Shown one piece after another: positions 1-8,194 of a DNA stretch of 64,000 bases. The notes beneath the pieces are model-generated. The model searched no databases, was not told the DNA's origin, and saw only the letters and a program-made list of their open reading frames with translations. Each line of letters begins with the position of its first letter. Within the stretch, counting starts at the first letter, position 1. Location: NCBI GenBank assembly GCA_964583335.1, contig CAZOVG010000001.1, forward strand, positions 310,001-374,000. The letters are read 5' to 3'. The DNA comes from JAGNKE01 sp964583335. Its GTDB lineage: Bacteria > Pseudomonadota > Alphaproteobacteria > Micavibrionales > Micavibrionaceae. The translations under genes were made by a program, and so were the position numbers.

Positions 1-390
1 CCTACATTTTCTTATCCTTACATCAAAGATGAGTGGGTTTCCCTTATCATCAATAAACTTGCTCTCTTCGCGGAACTCAAACTCTCTGATGAGCATTTAG
101 CGACGGTGCGTGAGCATTTGTCCTATGAAAATCAAGAGTATGAGGCTCTTTTGTCGATTCAGGTGCGGCCTACTCAGGCTGACCATAGCAAGCCGATAAA
201 AATCGGCTCCATACTGCAGTGGATCATGATCGGCGAGATCGCGTATATGAAGTGCGAGGTTGACAGCGACAAGACCGGACGTCGCGAGCAGCTATGGGAT
301 TATGTCGCGCCGTGGTATGCCGAAGAGCATCGCCTTAAAAATCTCCCCGAGGATATGAGGTATCCTCATCCGTTCGACCTGAAAAAATAA
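1..390 (+). CDS. Partial hypothetical protein (C-terminal 129 residues)
   Basis: The frame is open from the first base of the window to a TAA at 388-390, so the start lies upstream and only the C-terminal part is visible. The visible part is soluble and mixed in charge, with no membrane segment. It has a Trp-rich central stretch (ILQWIMIGEIAYMKCEVD) and ends in PHPFDLKK. I do not recognise the family. A start inside the window (GTG at 106) is possible, but the upstream codons read as ordinary protein, so truncation by the window edge is more likely. Confidence 0.6.
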   Translation, partial: PTFSYPYIKDEWVSLIINKLALFAELKLSDEHLATVREHLSYENQEYEALLSIQVRPTQADHSKPIKIGSILQWIMIGEIAYMKCEVDSDKTGRREQLWDYVAPWYAEEHRLKNLPEDMRYPHPFDLKK

Positions 391-466
391 TTTTTCATAA
401 GGCTTGAATTTGCCTGTTCGCCCTGTGTTCTGGTATGTTTGGTGTATCAGACAAGGCTTAGAAGGT

Positions 467-1024
467 ATGGATACCAAGGTTGGACCGATTGGCGGGCTTT
501 ATAAACCGCGCGAGGCAGAAAGCGCCGATACGCGATACGGTTTGCTGCGTCAGGACTCCTTGGGCTATCGCAAGGGTCGCAAGAGACATGACGCTTCAGA
601 GGGGCTTGAGGAAGATCAGGCGACGGTTTCGATTGAGGCCTTAATGCTCTATCTGGAGAGTTTTATCGCTCGCCGTTTCGGTGTGAGCCCCGAGGAGACC
701 GGGCTTGAGAAGCCTCCGGGGATCAATCTGCAAAGAAGCGCAACGAATATCGAAGCGCTGCGCCTTAAAGCCGCGCATGCGGTGAAGGCCTACGAACATG
801 CGGCGCATGTTTCGCATAAGGTTGCCCGTCAGAATGCCGCTTTTGCTCAGGGCTCCGACCTAGAGGGCAGCGATCACGAAGTCGAGTTCATTATCAGTCT
901 TATCCGCGATCTGCGTTTATTGGCCCAGCAAGATGTCGGCTCCTTGCAAATCGAGCGCGGTGAAGGGTTTATCGAGAGCTTGGCTTCTGCCGTTCTCAAG
1001 GCCAAGCAGGATGTTTCCTTCTAA
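467..1024 (+). CDS. Hypothetical protein, 185 aa
   Basis: Unknown soluble protein. The ATG at 467 is chosen because a GAAGG ribosome-binding site lies just before it; the frame extends further upstream only to a TTG without a good site. The N-terminus is Gly/Arg-rich (MDTKVGPIGGLYKPREA). The rest is predicted mainly helical, with an Ala/His-rich segment (about 95-125) and an acidic segment before a C-terminal helix. No signal peptide or membrane segment is seen. It is convergent with the winged-helix gene, 9 bp apart. No family recognised. Confidence 0.6.
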   Translation: MDTKVGPIGGLYKPREAESADTRYGLLRQDSLGYRKGRKRHDASEGLEEDQATVSIEALMLYLESFIARRFGVSPEETGLEKPPGINLQRSATNIEALRLKAAHAVKAYEHAAHVSHKVARQNAAFAQGSDLEGSDHEVEFIISLIRDLRLLAQQDVGSLQIERGEGFIESLASAVLKAKQDVSF

Positions 1025-1033
1025 CCTTAGATT

Positions 1034-1582
1034 TTAATTCAAAGTATAGCCGTTTTCGCTTGTGAGAAGAATGCGCGGCTCCGAGGGATTTTCCTCAATT
1101 TTTTGCCGAAGACGATAAATGTGGGTTTCCAGCGTATGGGTTTCGACGTTTTCGGCGTATTCCCAGATGGCTGTCAGAAGTTCCTTGCGGGTGACCGTAC
1201 GGCCGGTGTTTTCAAGAAGGTAAGATAGAATCCCGGTTTCCTTTTCCGTCAGTCTGATTTCGGTTTCGCTTGCGGTCAGGCGGATCGTGCCGCGCTGGCG
1301 GTTCAGCGAAAAGAGCGGGTGGCCGATGTCCTTTCCGTGATCATCGCTATCCGCTTTTTGGGCTGCGGATATGAGAGCGTCGAGCAGGGCGCCGATTTTT
1401 AGCGGCTGATTGAAGGTCAGGCTTTTTGCGCCAATCTTTGCGGTTATGGATTGCGGGTTCTCTTCGTCGGGTTCAAGTCTTATTTGCATCGCCAGCCCCG
1501 CGCTTTTGATGAAGGCCGCAAGGGCCGCGCATGTGCGGGGGTCGGCCGTGATCGTCCAAGGCTGGGTTTTTTCCTCGTGCAT
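1034..1582 (-). CDS. OmpR-type winged-helix regulator with degenerate receiver
   Basis: Probable DNA-binding transcription regulator. The C-terminal about 75 residues are a typical OmpR/PhoB winged helix: a LTEKETGILSYLLENTGRTVTRKELL core, a recognition helix around VETHTLETHIYRLRQKIE, and a wing ending ILLTSENGYTLN. The N-terminal half resembles a shortened receiver (PWTITADPRTCAALAAFIKSAG) but lacks the acidic pair and the phospho-accepting Asp. It also keeps the loop before the last receiver helix (FNQPLKIGALLDAL). The start is the ATG at 1582; the frame is open to 1660, and a longer form cannot be excluded. No sensor kinase gene is adjacent. Confidence 0.75.
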   Translation of the reverse strand: MHEEKTQPWTITADPRTCAALAAFIKSAGLAMQIRLEPDEENPQSITAKIGAKSLTFNQPLKIGALLDALISAAQKADSDDHGKDIGHPLFSLNRQRGTIRLTASETEIRLTEKETGILSYLLENTGRTVTRKELLTAIWEYAENVETHTLETHIYRLRQKIEENPSEPRILLTSENGYTLN

Positions 1583-1694
1583 AAGGGATTGTACCCGGAT
1601 TTCCCGCCTTATCAACCGTTTGGTCGATCCTTTTACCGGAGGCTGGCATAAAGGTTGCATTGATTATGGATAACGGCCTAAGGAGGGCCAGAGT

Positions 1695-2120
1695 ATGCTT
1701 GATCGTGTTGCATCCGTGCCTGAAACCTCAATTCCTGCGAGTTCCGCACTGGATGCGGCCCCTCAGAAGAGCGAAAAGAAGGAAGGCGGTTTCGGGTTTT
1801 TCGATCTTCTGGACATGATTAACCCCCTGCAACACATCCCTGTTGTCGGAACAATTTACAGGGCCATTACGGGCGATGAGATTCGCTCCATCAGCCGGAT
1901 TATCGGCGGGGCTGTTTTTGGCGGTCCGATGGGGGCGGCGAGCGGTCTGGTCACTGCTGTTATTGAGGACGGTACAGGACAGGAGCCCGGAGAACTGGCG
2001 TTGTCTTTTGTTTCTGGTAAAGGGGCTGAATCGGGCAAGGCCGCGAAGGCTGTTGCGCATTACGAACAGTCTAAACGTGCGGGGATGCGGATCGAGAATA
2101 CGATCGAATACAATGCCTGA
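1695..2120 (+). CDS. Hypothetical protein with glycine-rich hydrophobic segment
   Basis: Unknown 141-residue protein with a strong AAGGAGG ribosome-binding site 8 bp before the ATG. The N-terminal 30 residues are low complexity (Ser/Ala/Lys). They are followed by a hydrophobic stretch, FGFFDLLDMINPLQHIPVVG, and a motif TIYRAITGDEIRSISRIIGG that runs into a Gly/Ala-rich segment (GAVFGGPMGAASGLVTAV). The Gly pattern resembles a glycine-zipper membrane insertion. It is convergent with yggS. Small proteins of this general look occur in alphaproteobacteria; no function can be assigned. Confidence 0.65.
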   Translation: MLDRVASVPETSIPASSALDAAPQKSEKKEGGFGFFDLLDMINPLQHIPVVGTIYRAITGDEIRSISRIIGGAVFGGPMGAASGLVTAVIEDGTGQEPGELALSFVSGKGAESGKAAKAVAHYEQSKRAGMRIENTIEYNA

Positions 2121-2126
2121 ATTTTT

Positions 2127-2789
2127 TTATTGTCTCTGTCCGAAGATCGCCGTGCCGATGCGGATATAGGTTGCGCCCAAGGGAATGGCCTTTTCGTAGT
2201 CCGCGCTCATGCCCATGCTGAGTTCCTTGAGGCCGTTTTCGTGGGCCAGTTTCTTCAGGAATGCGAAATGAAGGGCCGGGGAGTCGTCCACCGGGGGGAT
2301 ACACATCAATCCTCTTATATCCAGTGCACAATCATTGCGGCAGAAATTTACAAAGGCCGGAAGCGATTGAGGGGCTATGCCCGCCTTTTGTTCTTCGCCG
2401 CCCGTGTTGACCTGAATCAGGCAGGGGATCGTGCGGCCCTGCTTTTTCATTTCCCTGGAGAGTTCGGCCGCCAGCTTTTCGCGGTCAACGGTTTCGATCA
2501 TATCGAAGAGTGTAATCGCGTCTTTCACCTTGTTGGTTTGCAGGGGGCCGATCAGGTGGAGTTTGAGGTCAGGGTAGAGCGGTTTGATGGCCGCCCATCT
2601 GGTTTGCGCCTCCTGAACCCGGTTTTCGCCGAAGAGGCGTTGGCCGGCCTCAAGCGCCTCAAGAATTTTTTCTTTTGGCTGGGTTTTACTGACGGCGACG
2701 AGTTTCACCGATTCGGGTTTGCGGCTGGATTGCCGCGCCGCCTTTTCAATCGTTCGTCGGATGGATTCGAGATTTTCGCGCACCGTCAT
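2127..2789 (-). CDS. yggS: YggS/PROSC family PLP-binding protein
   Basis: Pyridoxal-phosphate homeostasis protein, a non-catalytic PLP carrier with an alanine-racemase-like TIM barrel. Family signatures are visible: KLVAVSKTQP with the PLP lysine near residue 36, FGENRVQEAQTR, HLIGPLQTNK, IETVDREKLA, LIQVNTGGEEQKAG, RGLMCIPP, LSMGMSADYEKAI, and the phosphate-binding C-terminal GATYIRIGTAIFG. The ATG at 2789 is preferred over a TTG at 2816. Length (220 aa) is normal for the family. It lies downstream of the porin gene, separated by a terminator. Confidence 0.93.
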   Translation of the reverse strand: MTVRENLESIRRTIEKAARQSSRKPESVKLVAVSKTQPKEKILEALEAGQRLFGENRVQEAQTRWAAIKPLYPDLKLHLIGPLQTNKVKDAITLFDMIETVDREKLAAELSREMKKQGRTIPCLIQVNTGGEEQKAGIAPQSLPAFVNFCRNDCALDIRGLMCIPPVDDSPALHFAFLKKLAHENGLKELSMGMSADYEKAIPLGATYIRIGTAIFGQRQ

Positions 2790-2820
2790 GCCGGGAGAAT
2801 AAAACAGGAAGGCCAAAAGA

Positions 2821-2845
2821 GAAAGGGCGCTTAACGCGCCCTTTC
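2821..2845 (-). terminator. Rho-independent terminator of the porin gene
   Basis: A perfect 10-bp inverted repeat (GAAAGGGCGC / GCGCCCTTTC) with a 5-nt loop lies 25 bp after the porin stop. It is followed in the minus direction by TCTTTT. Read toward yggS, it would end the porin transcript. Confidence 0.85.
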
Positions 2846-2870
2846 GAAACTTTATCCGAGATCACTTCGA

Positions 2871-3929
2871 TTAGAAGTTGACTTGGGTACCGAGCAGCAG
2901 GGCTACGCCATCGCGCTCGTCGCCGCCATCGGGATCAATGTCAACGTAGCTCAACGAACCGCGGAAGCTCATGCCCGGGCCGTATTCGTACGTAACACCA
3001 CCGGTGAAGCGGTCAGTGTCGGTGACGTTGTCGGTGTCGAGGTTGAGGTACGACGCGCCGATCTTGAAGGGACCGGTCGTGTAGTCAACGCCAACTACGA
3101 TGATGTCAGACTCATTGTCATCATCAGCATTGTTGTCGCTTACGTAAGCTGCGCCAACGCCGAAGGCACCGATATCGAGGTCCAGACCAACGTTCCAGAC
3201 TTCACGGTCATCATCACCGCCGCCATCTTCTTCGAGGTCACCGAAAGAGTAACCGCCGCCGAGGATCACGCCGATGTTGTTGAATTCGCCTTCGTAACGA
3301 GCGGCGATTTCATAGGTGCGGCCGATTTCGCCAGACTGGTCGTCAAGGCCGATACCTTCGAGGTCATCAGCAGAGTCGGTGTCAGGGGAGAAGGTCAAGC
3401 CAGCCTGGAAGCCGTTGATAACGGGCGACAGGTAGGTCAGCTTGTCGGATTTTCCGGACGGATCAGCATCGTAGTCCAGGCCATCGCTGAACGGGGTGAT
3501 ACCAGCAGCATCCCAGTTGAAGGGATTGACGTACTGACGGATACCATCGTAGTTGCTGTCAGCAGAAGGAGCGGCAACCTGCAGGAGGTATACTGCGCCG
3601 TCTTCAGCACCGAAGTTTACACGACCCCAGTCGCCGGAGAAGTACAGGTACGACTCATCGACGCCCATGCCATCATCGCCATCAGCATCGAATTCGAAGT
3701 GAGCACCGACCGTCAGGCCGTTGTCCAGCGTCGTTTCGCCGCCAATGTGGATTTCGGTATCACGTACGATGTCAAGATTGTTGACATCATCAACATCATC
3801 ATCCTGATCTACCCACGCCATGTAGCCTTTGAAGTAGCCACCGACCGTCAGGTCGATCTCAGCATGTGCAGGGGTTGCGGCGAAAGCCAAACCACCGAGC
3901 GCAACGCTGGTCATAAGAAGTTTTTTCAT
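2871..3929 (-). CDS. General (trimeric-type) outer-membrane porin
   Basis: Outer-membrane diffusion porin of 352 residues. A signal peptide (MKKLLMTSVALGGLAFAATPAHA) precedes EIDLTVGGYFKGYMAW, the first beta strand. The rest shows alternating amphipathic strands and very acidic Asp-rich loops, and ends in a final strand closing with Phe (LLLGTQVNF), the BAM recognition residue. The ATG at 3929 has a strong GGAGGAAAACT site; a longer frame to 3983 is rejected. The acidic loops may favour cation passage, or reflect a saline or calcium-rich habitat (inference). A single-gene unit with its own promoter and terminator. Confidence 0.9.
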   Translation of the reverse strand: MKKLLMTSVALGGLAFAATPAHAEIDLTVGGYFKGYMAWVDQDDDVDDVNNLDIVRDTEIHIGGETTLDNGLTVGAHFEFDADGDDGMGVDESYLYFSGDWGRVNFGAEDGAVYLLQVAAPSADSNYDGIRQYVNPFNWDAAGITPFSDGLDYDADPSGKSDKLTYLSPVINGFQAGLTFSPDTDSADDLEGIGLDDQSGEIGRTYEIAARYEGEFNNIGVILGGGYSFGDLEEDGGGDDDREVWNVGLDLDIGAFGVGAAYVSDNNADDDNESDIIVVGVDYTTGPFKIGASYLNLDTDNVTDTDRFTGGVTYEYGPGMSFRGSLSYVDIDPDGGDERDGVALLLGTQVNF

Positions 3930-4267
3930 AGTTTTCCTCCAGTTAAACTTTGCTATAAGCACATTGACTACCCCGGAACACATCTAATCCATCCATATAA
4001 AAGCAGGACTTAGAGGATTAAAGACGTTCACTAGAGCAGCGAACATCGCCATTAGGCCAGCATTCGCCATGAGGGTCAACGCACATTCAGGGAGGGGGGA
4101 GTCAAAAAGTTTGTGGGCGTTGTATTTTTGTCACAAGACAATTAAGCCATTGATTTATCTATAATAACACTGTTTTTGCGTTGTTTCCGCTTCGAGCAAA
4201 TCGGTGCTTGAGGGAGGAAAGACTGCGTGGTAAATGAATAAGACAATTTTCGGGAAAAATAAAGATC
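3930..4267. other. 338-bp divergent intergenic region, porin / DUF3576 gene
   Basis: No plausible gene is seen. It holds the porin leader and promoter on the minus strand, about 115 nt of transcribed leader. A TATAAT hexamer at 4160-4165 on the plus strand could serve the lipoprotein gene, but no good -35 lies at the right distance. The stretch around 4120-4270 is AT-rich. Confidence 0.5.
4051..4079 (-). promoter_or_regulatory. Predicted sigma-70 promoter of the porin gene
   Basis: On the minus strand, TTGACC, a 17-bp spacer and CCTAAT. The predicted start is near 4044, giving a leader of about 115 nt before the porin ATG. Confidence 0.45.
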
Positions 4268-4819
4268 ATGCACAAGACAGATATGACGTTTAACCGTTTT
4301 GCGGCCCTATGCGCCGTGCTCGCTTTGGGATTAACCGGATGCGGTGTCATCAAGGGCGAGGCCAAGTATCCGACCGGCAGCAACCGCGAGATGTCGGGCG
4401 GCAACGATATTTATGGAAAGCCGGAAAGCATATTTGGTGAAGGCGGCCTTATGGGTAAAAAGAAGAAAGCTGACGATCCGGGCGCTGCGGCTATCGGGGT
4501 CAACGGTTTTCTTTGGCGCGCGGCACTGGATACGGTTTCCTTCATGCCCTTGGCCAGTGCGGACCCGTTTGGCGGCGTTATTCTCACGGATTGGTATATT
4601 GCTCCGGAAACGCCGAATGAGCGCCTGAAGCTTAACGTCTTTATTATGGGGCGGGATCTGAAGTCCGATGGTGTCAAGGTCAAGGCGTTCCGTCAGGTCA
4701 ATTCCGGCGGCGGCTGGCAGGATTCGCAGGTGGCTGAAGAGACCGTCCGCAAGCTTGAGGATGCGATCCTCACCCGTGCGCGGCAGTTGCGGGTTGCTCA
4801 TCTTGGCGGCAGCGACTAA
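4268..4819 (+). CDS. DUF3576 lipoprotein
   Basis: Predicted lipoprotein of 183 residues. The signal sequence ends in a lipobox, LGLTGC, with the lipidated Cys near residue 25. The mature part has a flexible Gly/Lys-rich linker and then a domain beginning AAIGVNGFLWRAALDTVSFMPLASADPFGGVILTDWY and continuing NERLKLNVFIMGRDLKSDGVKVKAFRQ. This matches the alphaproteobacterial DUF3576 family, which commonly sits just before leuS. Cellular role unknown; the leuS-lptE neighbourhood hints at an envelope function (inference). It probably begins the leuS transcription unit. Confidence 0.85.
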   Translation: MHKTDMTFNRFAALCAVLALGLTGCGVIKGEAKYPTGSNREMSGGNDIYGKPESIFGEGGLMGKKKKADDPGAAAIGVNGFLWRAALDTVSFMPLASADPFGGVILTDWYIAPETPNERLKLNVFIMGRDLKSDGVKVKAFRQVNSGGGWQDSQVAEETVRKLEDAILTRARQLRVAHLGGSD

Positions 4820-4882
4820 TAATACAGCTGTTTTAACAATTATTGCAGGTACCGGGCTGGAAACGGCCCGCAAGCTATTGGG

Positions 4883-7432
4883 ATGAGCGAGCGTTATAAT
4901 ATCAAGGAAACCGAGCAGAAATGGCGCAAAGTCTGGCAGGAGCGCAAAAGCTTCGCCGTTTCGGAGGAGTCGGACAAGCCTAAATATTATGTGCTGGAGA
5001 TGTTTCCGTATCCTTCGGGCCGCATCCATGTGGGGCACGTCCGGAATTACACTTTGGGCGATGTCGTTGCGCGTTATCGCAGCGCCAAAGGGTTTAATGT
5101 CATTCATCCGATGGGGTGGGATGCGTTCGGCTTGCCCGCCGAAAACGCCGCCATCGAGCGCGGGGAGCATCCGAAAAAGTGGACGCATGAGAATATCCGC
5201 GTGATGCGCACGCAGCTCCAATCCATGGGGCTTTCCATCGACTGGGACCGTGAAGTCGCGACATGCGACCCGGATTATTACCGGCACGAGCAGGCGATGT
5301 TCCTGAAATTCCTTGAGAAGGGGATCGCCTATCGTAAGGAGTCCATCGTCAACTGGGATCCCGTGGACAATACGGTTTTGGCGAACGAGCAGGTGATCGA
5401 CGGCAAGGGCTGGCGCACGGGGGCACCCGTCGAGCGGCGCAAGCTCAATCAATGGTTCCTCAAGATCACGGATTATGCCGAGGAGCTGTTGTCGTGCCTC
5501 GACGATCTGCCGCGTTGGCCGGAGAAGGTGCGGATCATGCAGGCCAACTGGATCGGCAAGTCCAAAGGTTTGCAGTTTAAGTGGGATATTGTGGGCCGGG
5601 ATGAGACAATCGAGGTCTTCACCACGCGACCCGATACGCTGTTCGGTGCGTCGTTCCTTGCGCTGGCGCCGGATCATCCGCTGAGCGAAAAGCTGGCCGG
5701 AGGTAAAGCCGGTTATGAGGCGTTCCAGCAGGAATGCCGTGCGGGCGGAACATCGGAAGCGGCCATCGAGCAGGCGGATAAGATCGGGTTCGATACCGGG
5801 GTCAAAGCCACGCATCCGCTGCTGGGGCGCGAGGTTCCGGTCTATATCGCCAATTTCATTTTGATGGATTACGGGACGGGGGCAATTTTCGGCGTTCCGG
5901 CGCACGATCAACGCGATTACGAGTTTGCGACGAAATATAAGTTGTCCATCCTGCCGGTCGTTTTGCCGGAAGGCGGCGCCATCGACCTTTCGAAGGAATC
6001 CTATAACGGCCCCGGAAGGCTGGCCAATTCGCAGTGGCTGGACGGGCTGGAGGTCGAAGCGGCGAAGGCGGAAGTCATCAAGCGCTGCGAGGCCAATAAA
6101 ACAGGGTTCGGGACCACGCAGTTCCGTCTGCGGGACTGGGGCGTTTCGCGCCAGCGTTACTGGGGCTGCCCGATTCCGGTCATTCACTGCGAATCTTGCG
6201 GCGTGGTTCCGGTTCCGGAAAGCCAGTTGCCCGTGATGCTGCCGGAGGATGTAAGCTTTGATAAGCCCGGCAATCCGCTGGAGCATCATCCGACATGGAA
6301 AAACGTCGATTGCCCGCAATGTAAAAAGGCGGCGCGGCGCGAGACGGACACGTTCGATACGTTTTTTGAATCGAGCTGGTACCAGTTCCGTTATTGCGAC
6401 CCGAAGAACGAGAGTCTTCCGGTCGCGCGCGACAAGGCGAAATACTGGATGCCGGTCGAGCAATATATCGGCGGGGTGGAGCACGCGGTTCTTCATCTTT
6501 TGTATGCGCGGTTTTTCACCAAAATCATGCGCGATTGCGGATATGTGGATTGTGACGAGCCGTTCCTTGGCCTCTTTACGCAGGGGATGGTGACGCACGA
6601 GACGTATCAGGATTCCGAAGGCAAGTGGGTGTTTCCCAGCGACATCGTGAAGAAGGACGGAAAAGCCGTTCATGCGCAGACGGGTGCGCCGATCAAGGTG
6701 GGCGCGACCATCAAGATGTCGAAATCGAAAAAGAACGTCGTCGATCCCGAGGATATTCTGGAGACTTACGGCGCGGACGCGGCGCGGCTGTTTATCCTTT
6801 CGGACTCGCCGCCGGAGCGCGATCTGGAGTGGACGGAGTCGGGGATCGAGGGCGCGTGGCGTTTCGTGAACAAGGTTTATTCGACGATCCGCGATCTGGA
6901 TATTGCGGGCGCGGTGGGCTTTGCGGGCGAATATTCGCCCAAGGCGCTCGACCTGAGACGCCTGACGCACAAGACGATCAAGGGCGTGGGCGAGGATATC
7001 GACGCGTTTCACATGAACAAGGCGGTTGCCAAGATCCGCGAATTTTATAACGGGTTCACGGCGTTCGCGGCCTCCGCGCCAGACGAGAAGGCGGCCTTGG
7101 CCGAAGCGGCAAAAGTCTTTATCATTCTGATCAACCCCATGATGCCGCATCTGGCGGAAGAGTTGTGGGAGAAGATGGGGCATAAAACCCTGCTGACGCA
7201 GGAGCCTTGGCCGGAGGCCGACCCCGCGCTGTTGGTTGCCGATACGGTGACGATCGGGGTGCAGGTGAACGGCAAACTGCGCGCGAGCATTACCTTGCCT
7301 GCGAACGCGGATCAGAAGGCGGCGGAGGAAATTGCGCTCTCGGAAGAGAACGTCGTACGTGCTATTGGTGACAAACAGGTTCGGAAGGTTATCGTCGTTC
7401 CGGGCCGCATCGTGAATGTGGTGATCGGATGA
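4883..7432 (+). CDS. leuS: Leucyl-tRNA synthetase
   Basis: Class I aminoacyl-tRNA synthetase charging tRNA-Leu. The ATP-binding HIGH-type motif is HVGH at residues 49-52 in YPSGRIHVGHVRNY. The CP1 editing domain follows (FTTRPDTLFGASFLALAPDHPL, then GTGAIFGVPAHDQRDYEFA). The catalytic core resumes at LRDWGVSRQRYWGCPIP, and KMSKS is at 611-615. A zinc-type CESC...CPQC pair occurs between. The C-terminal anticodon-binding and VNGKLRASI domains are present. At 849 aa it is complete. Its stop overlaps the lptE start by 4 bp, so the two are translationally coupled. Confidence 0.98.
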   Translation: MSERYNIKETEQKWRKVWQERKSFAVSEESDKPKYYVLEMFPYPSGRIHVGHVRNYTLGDVVARYRSAKGFNVIHPMGWDAFGLPAENAAIERGEHPKKWTHENIRVMRTQLQSMGLSIDWDREVATCDPDYYRHEQAMFLKFLEKGIAYRKESIVNWDPVDNTVLANEQVIDGKGWRTGAPVERRKLNQWFLKITDYAEELLSCLDDLPRWPEKVRIMQANWIGKSKGLQFKWDIVGRDETIEVFTTRPDTLFGASFLALAPDHPLSEKLAGGKAGYEAFQQECRAGGTSEAAIEQADKIGFDTGVKATHPLLGREVPVYIANFILMDYGTGAIFGVPAHDQRDYEFATKYKLSILPVVLPEGGAIDLSKESYNGPGRLANSQWLDGLEVEAAKAEVIKRCEANKTGFGTTQFRLRDWGVSRQRYWGCPIPVIHCESCGVVPVPESQLPVMLPEDVSFDKPGNPLEHHPTWKNVDCPQCKKAARRETDTFDTFFESSWYQFRYCDPKNESLPVARDKAKYWMPVEQYIGGVEHAVLHLLYARFFTKIMRDCGYVDCDEPFLGLFTQGMVTHETYQDSEGKWVFPSDIVKKDGKAVHAQTGAPIKVGATIKMSKSKKNVVDPEDILETYGADAARLFILSDSPPERDLEWTESGIEGAWRFVNKVYSTIRDLDIAGAVGFAGEYSPKALDLRRLTHKTIKGVGEDIDAFHMNKAVAKIREFYNGFTAFAASAPDEKAALAEAAKVFIILINPMMPHLAEELWEKMGHKTLLTQEPWPEADPALLVADTVTIGVQVNGKLRASITLPANADQKAAEEIALSEENVVRAIGDKQVRKVIVVPGRIVNVVIG

Positions 7433-7944
7433 AAAATCTTGCCCTGACTCTGCTGCTGTGTGGTTGCGCGTTTTCGCTTTCGGGCTGCGGCTTCGAGCCG
7501 ATGTATGCCTCGGGCGGTTCCAAAGTCGCGCAGACGGGCGAGGTGCAGGGCGATCTGGCGCTGGTCGAGATCGGGAATATTCCGAACCGTGACGGGCAGT
7601 ATCTGCGGAACGCGCTGATCGACCGTTTCTATCAGGATGGGCGTCCGGCGCAGCCGCGCTATAGATTGACTGTCCAGCCGATCCGCGAGACGAAGACCGA
7701 TCTGGATATCACCAAATCGTCGGACGCGACGCGCGGACAGCTGAGCCTGAGCACCGGGATGGTTCTGATCGATCTTACGACGGGTGAGACGGTTTTGAAC
7801 CGACCGCTGACGGTTAGCGGCAGCTATAACATTCTGGGCAGCGAGTTCGCCAACCGGGTGACGGAGCAGAATACGCGGGATAACGCCCTTAACGACCTTG
7901 CTCGACAGATCGAGCTGCAGGTGGGGCTGTATTTGAAGCGTTAG
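7429..7944 (+). CDS. lptE: LPS-assembly lipoprotein LptE
   Basis: Outer-membrane lipoprotein that plugs LptD during lipopolysaccharide insertion. The signal sequence has a lipobox FSLSGC, followed by GFEPMYA, the usual start of mature LptE. The domain continues VEIGNIPNRDGQYLRNALIDRFY, YRLTVQPIRETKTDLDI and a beta-rich middle, ending NALNDLARQIELQVGLYL. Length 171 aa is normal. The ATGA overlap with leuS is typical of alphaproteobacteria. The usual next gene, holA, is here displaced about 3 kb downstream. Confidence 0.9.
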   Translation: MKNLALTLLLCGCAFSLSGCGFEPMYASGGSKVAQTGEVQGDLALVEIGNIPNRDGQYLRNALIDRFYQDGRPAQPRYRLTVQPIRETKTDLDITKSSDATRGQLSLSTGMVLIDLTTGETVLNRPLTVSGSYNILGSEFANRVTEQNTRDNALNDLARQIELQVGLYLKR

Positions 7945-7954
7945 TAAATATTAT

Positions 7955-7984
7955 TTGACAGAAAAACGCTTTCGGGCGTATTTT
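7955..7984 (+). promoter_or_regulatory. Strong predicted sigma-70 promoter after lptE
   Basis: A consensus TTGACA (7955-7960), an 18-bp spacer and TATTTT (7979-7984). Predicted start is near 7991, about 200 nt before the next ATG. This suggests the downstream genes are transcribed apart from leuS-lptE. Confidence 0.6.
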
Positions 7985-7990
7985 CGCCTT

Positions 7991-8187
7991 ACAGCCCTTG
8001 GGCTGTCGCGGCATTTGAAGGTTCAGCTTGCACCGCGATATCAAAGCTAAAGCGACCACGGTACGGTACACTCCGCCTGTGGTCTTCAAAATTTTGAAAC
8101 CGGGCGGGAGTGGCAAAGCAGGCTTTTCCCATAAAAAACGGTTTCAAGGGTTCGCGCGAAAGCGCGGTGGTGATTTCGTATTTGGAG
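7991..8187 (+). ncRNA. Structured leader RNA, riboswitch-like candidate
   Basis: The 200-nt leader can fold into many stems. The first dyad is ACAGCCC/GGGCTGT (7991-8006). A possible three-way junction has P1 TTTGAAG 8014-8020 with CTTCAAA 8084-8090, P2 AGCTT 8025-8029 with AAGCT 8044-8048, and P3 GACCACGG 8054-8061 with 8077-8084. Next come a 9-bp stem TTGAAACCG 8094-8102 with CGGTTTCAA 8139-8147 and a GAAA-capped CGCGC/GCGCG hairpin (8153-8166). The palindrome TTCAAAATTTTGAA (8085-8098) overlaps P1 and the 9-bp stem, so folds could exclude each other. No known riboswitch class recognised. Pairing is by eye. Confidence 0.4.
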
Positions 8188-8194
8188 AAGAACA

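Noticed and set aside
4331..7183. Open frame of 950 codons on the minus strand opposite leuS
   Set aside because: It mirrors leuS codon bias, has an Arg/His/Leu-rich composition with no family motifs, and leuS itself is certain. The same holds for long antisense frames opposite radA, gshA-like, metF, ccoG and others.
7991..8150. 6S RNA or tmRNA as identity of the structured leader
   Set aside because: I could not find the long closing stem and central bubble of 6S, nor the tRNA-like T-arm or tag frame of tmRNA. Left as an unclassified leader.
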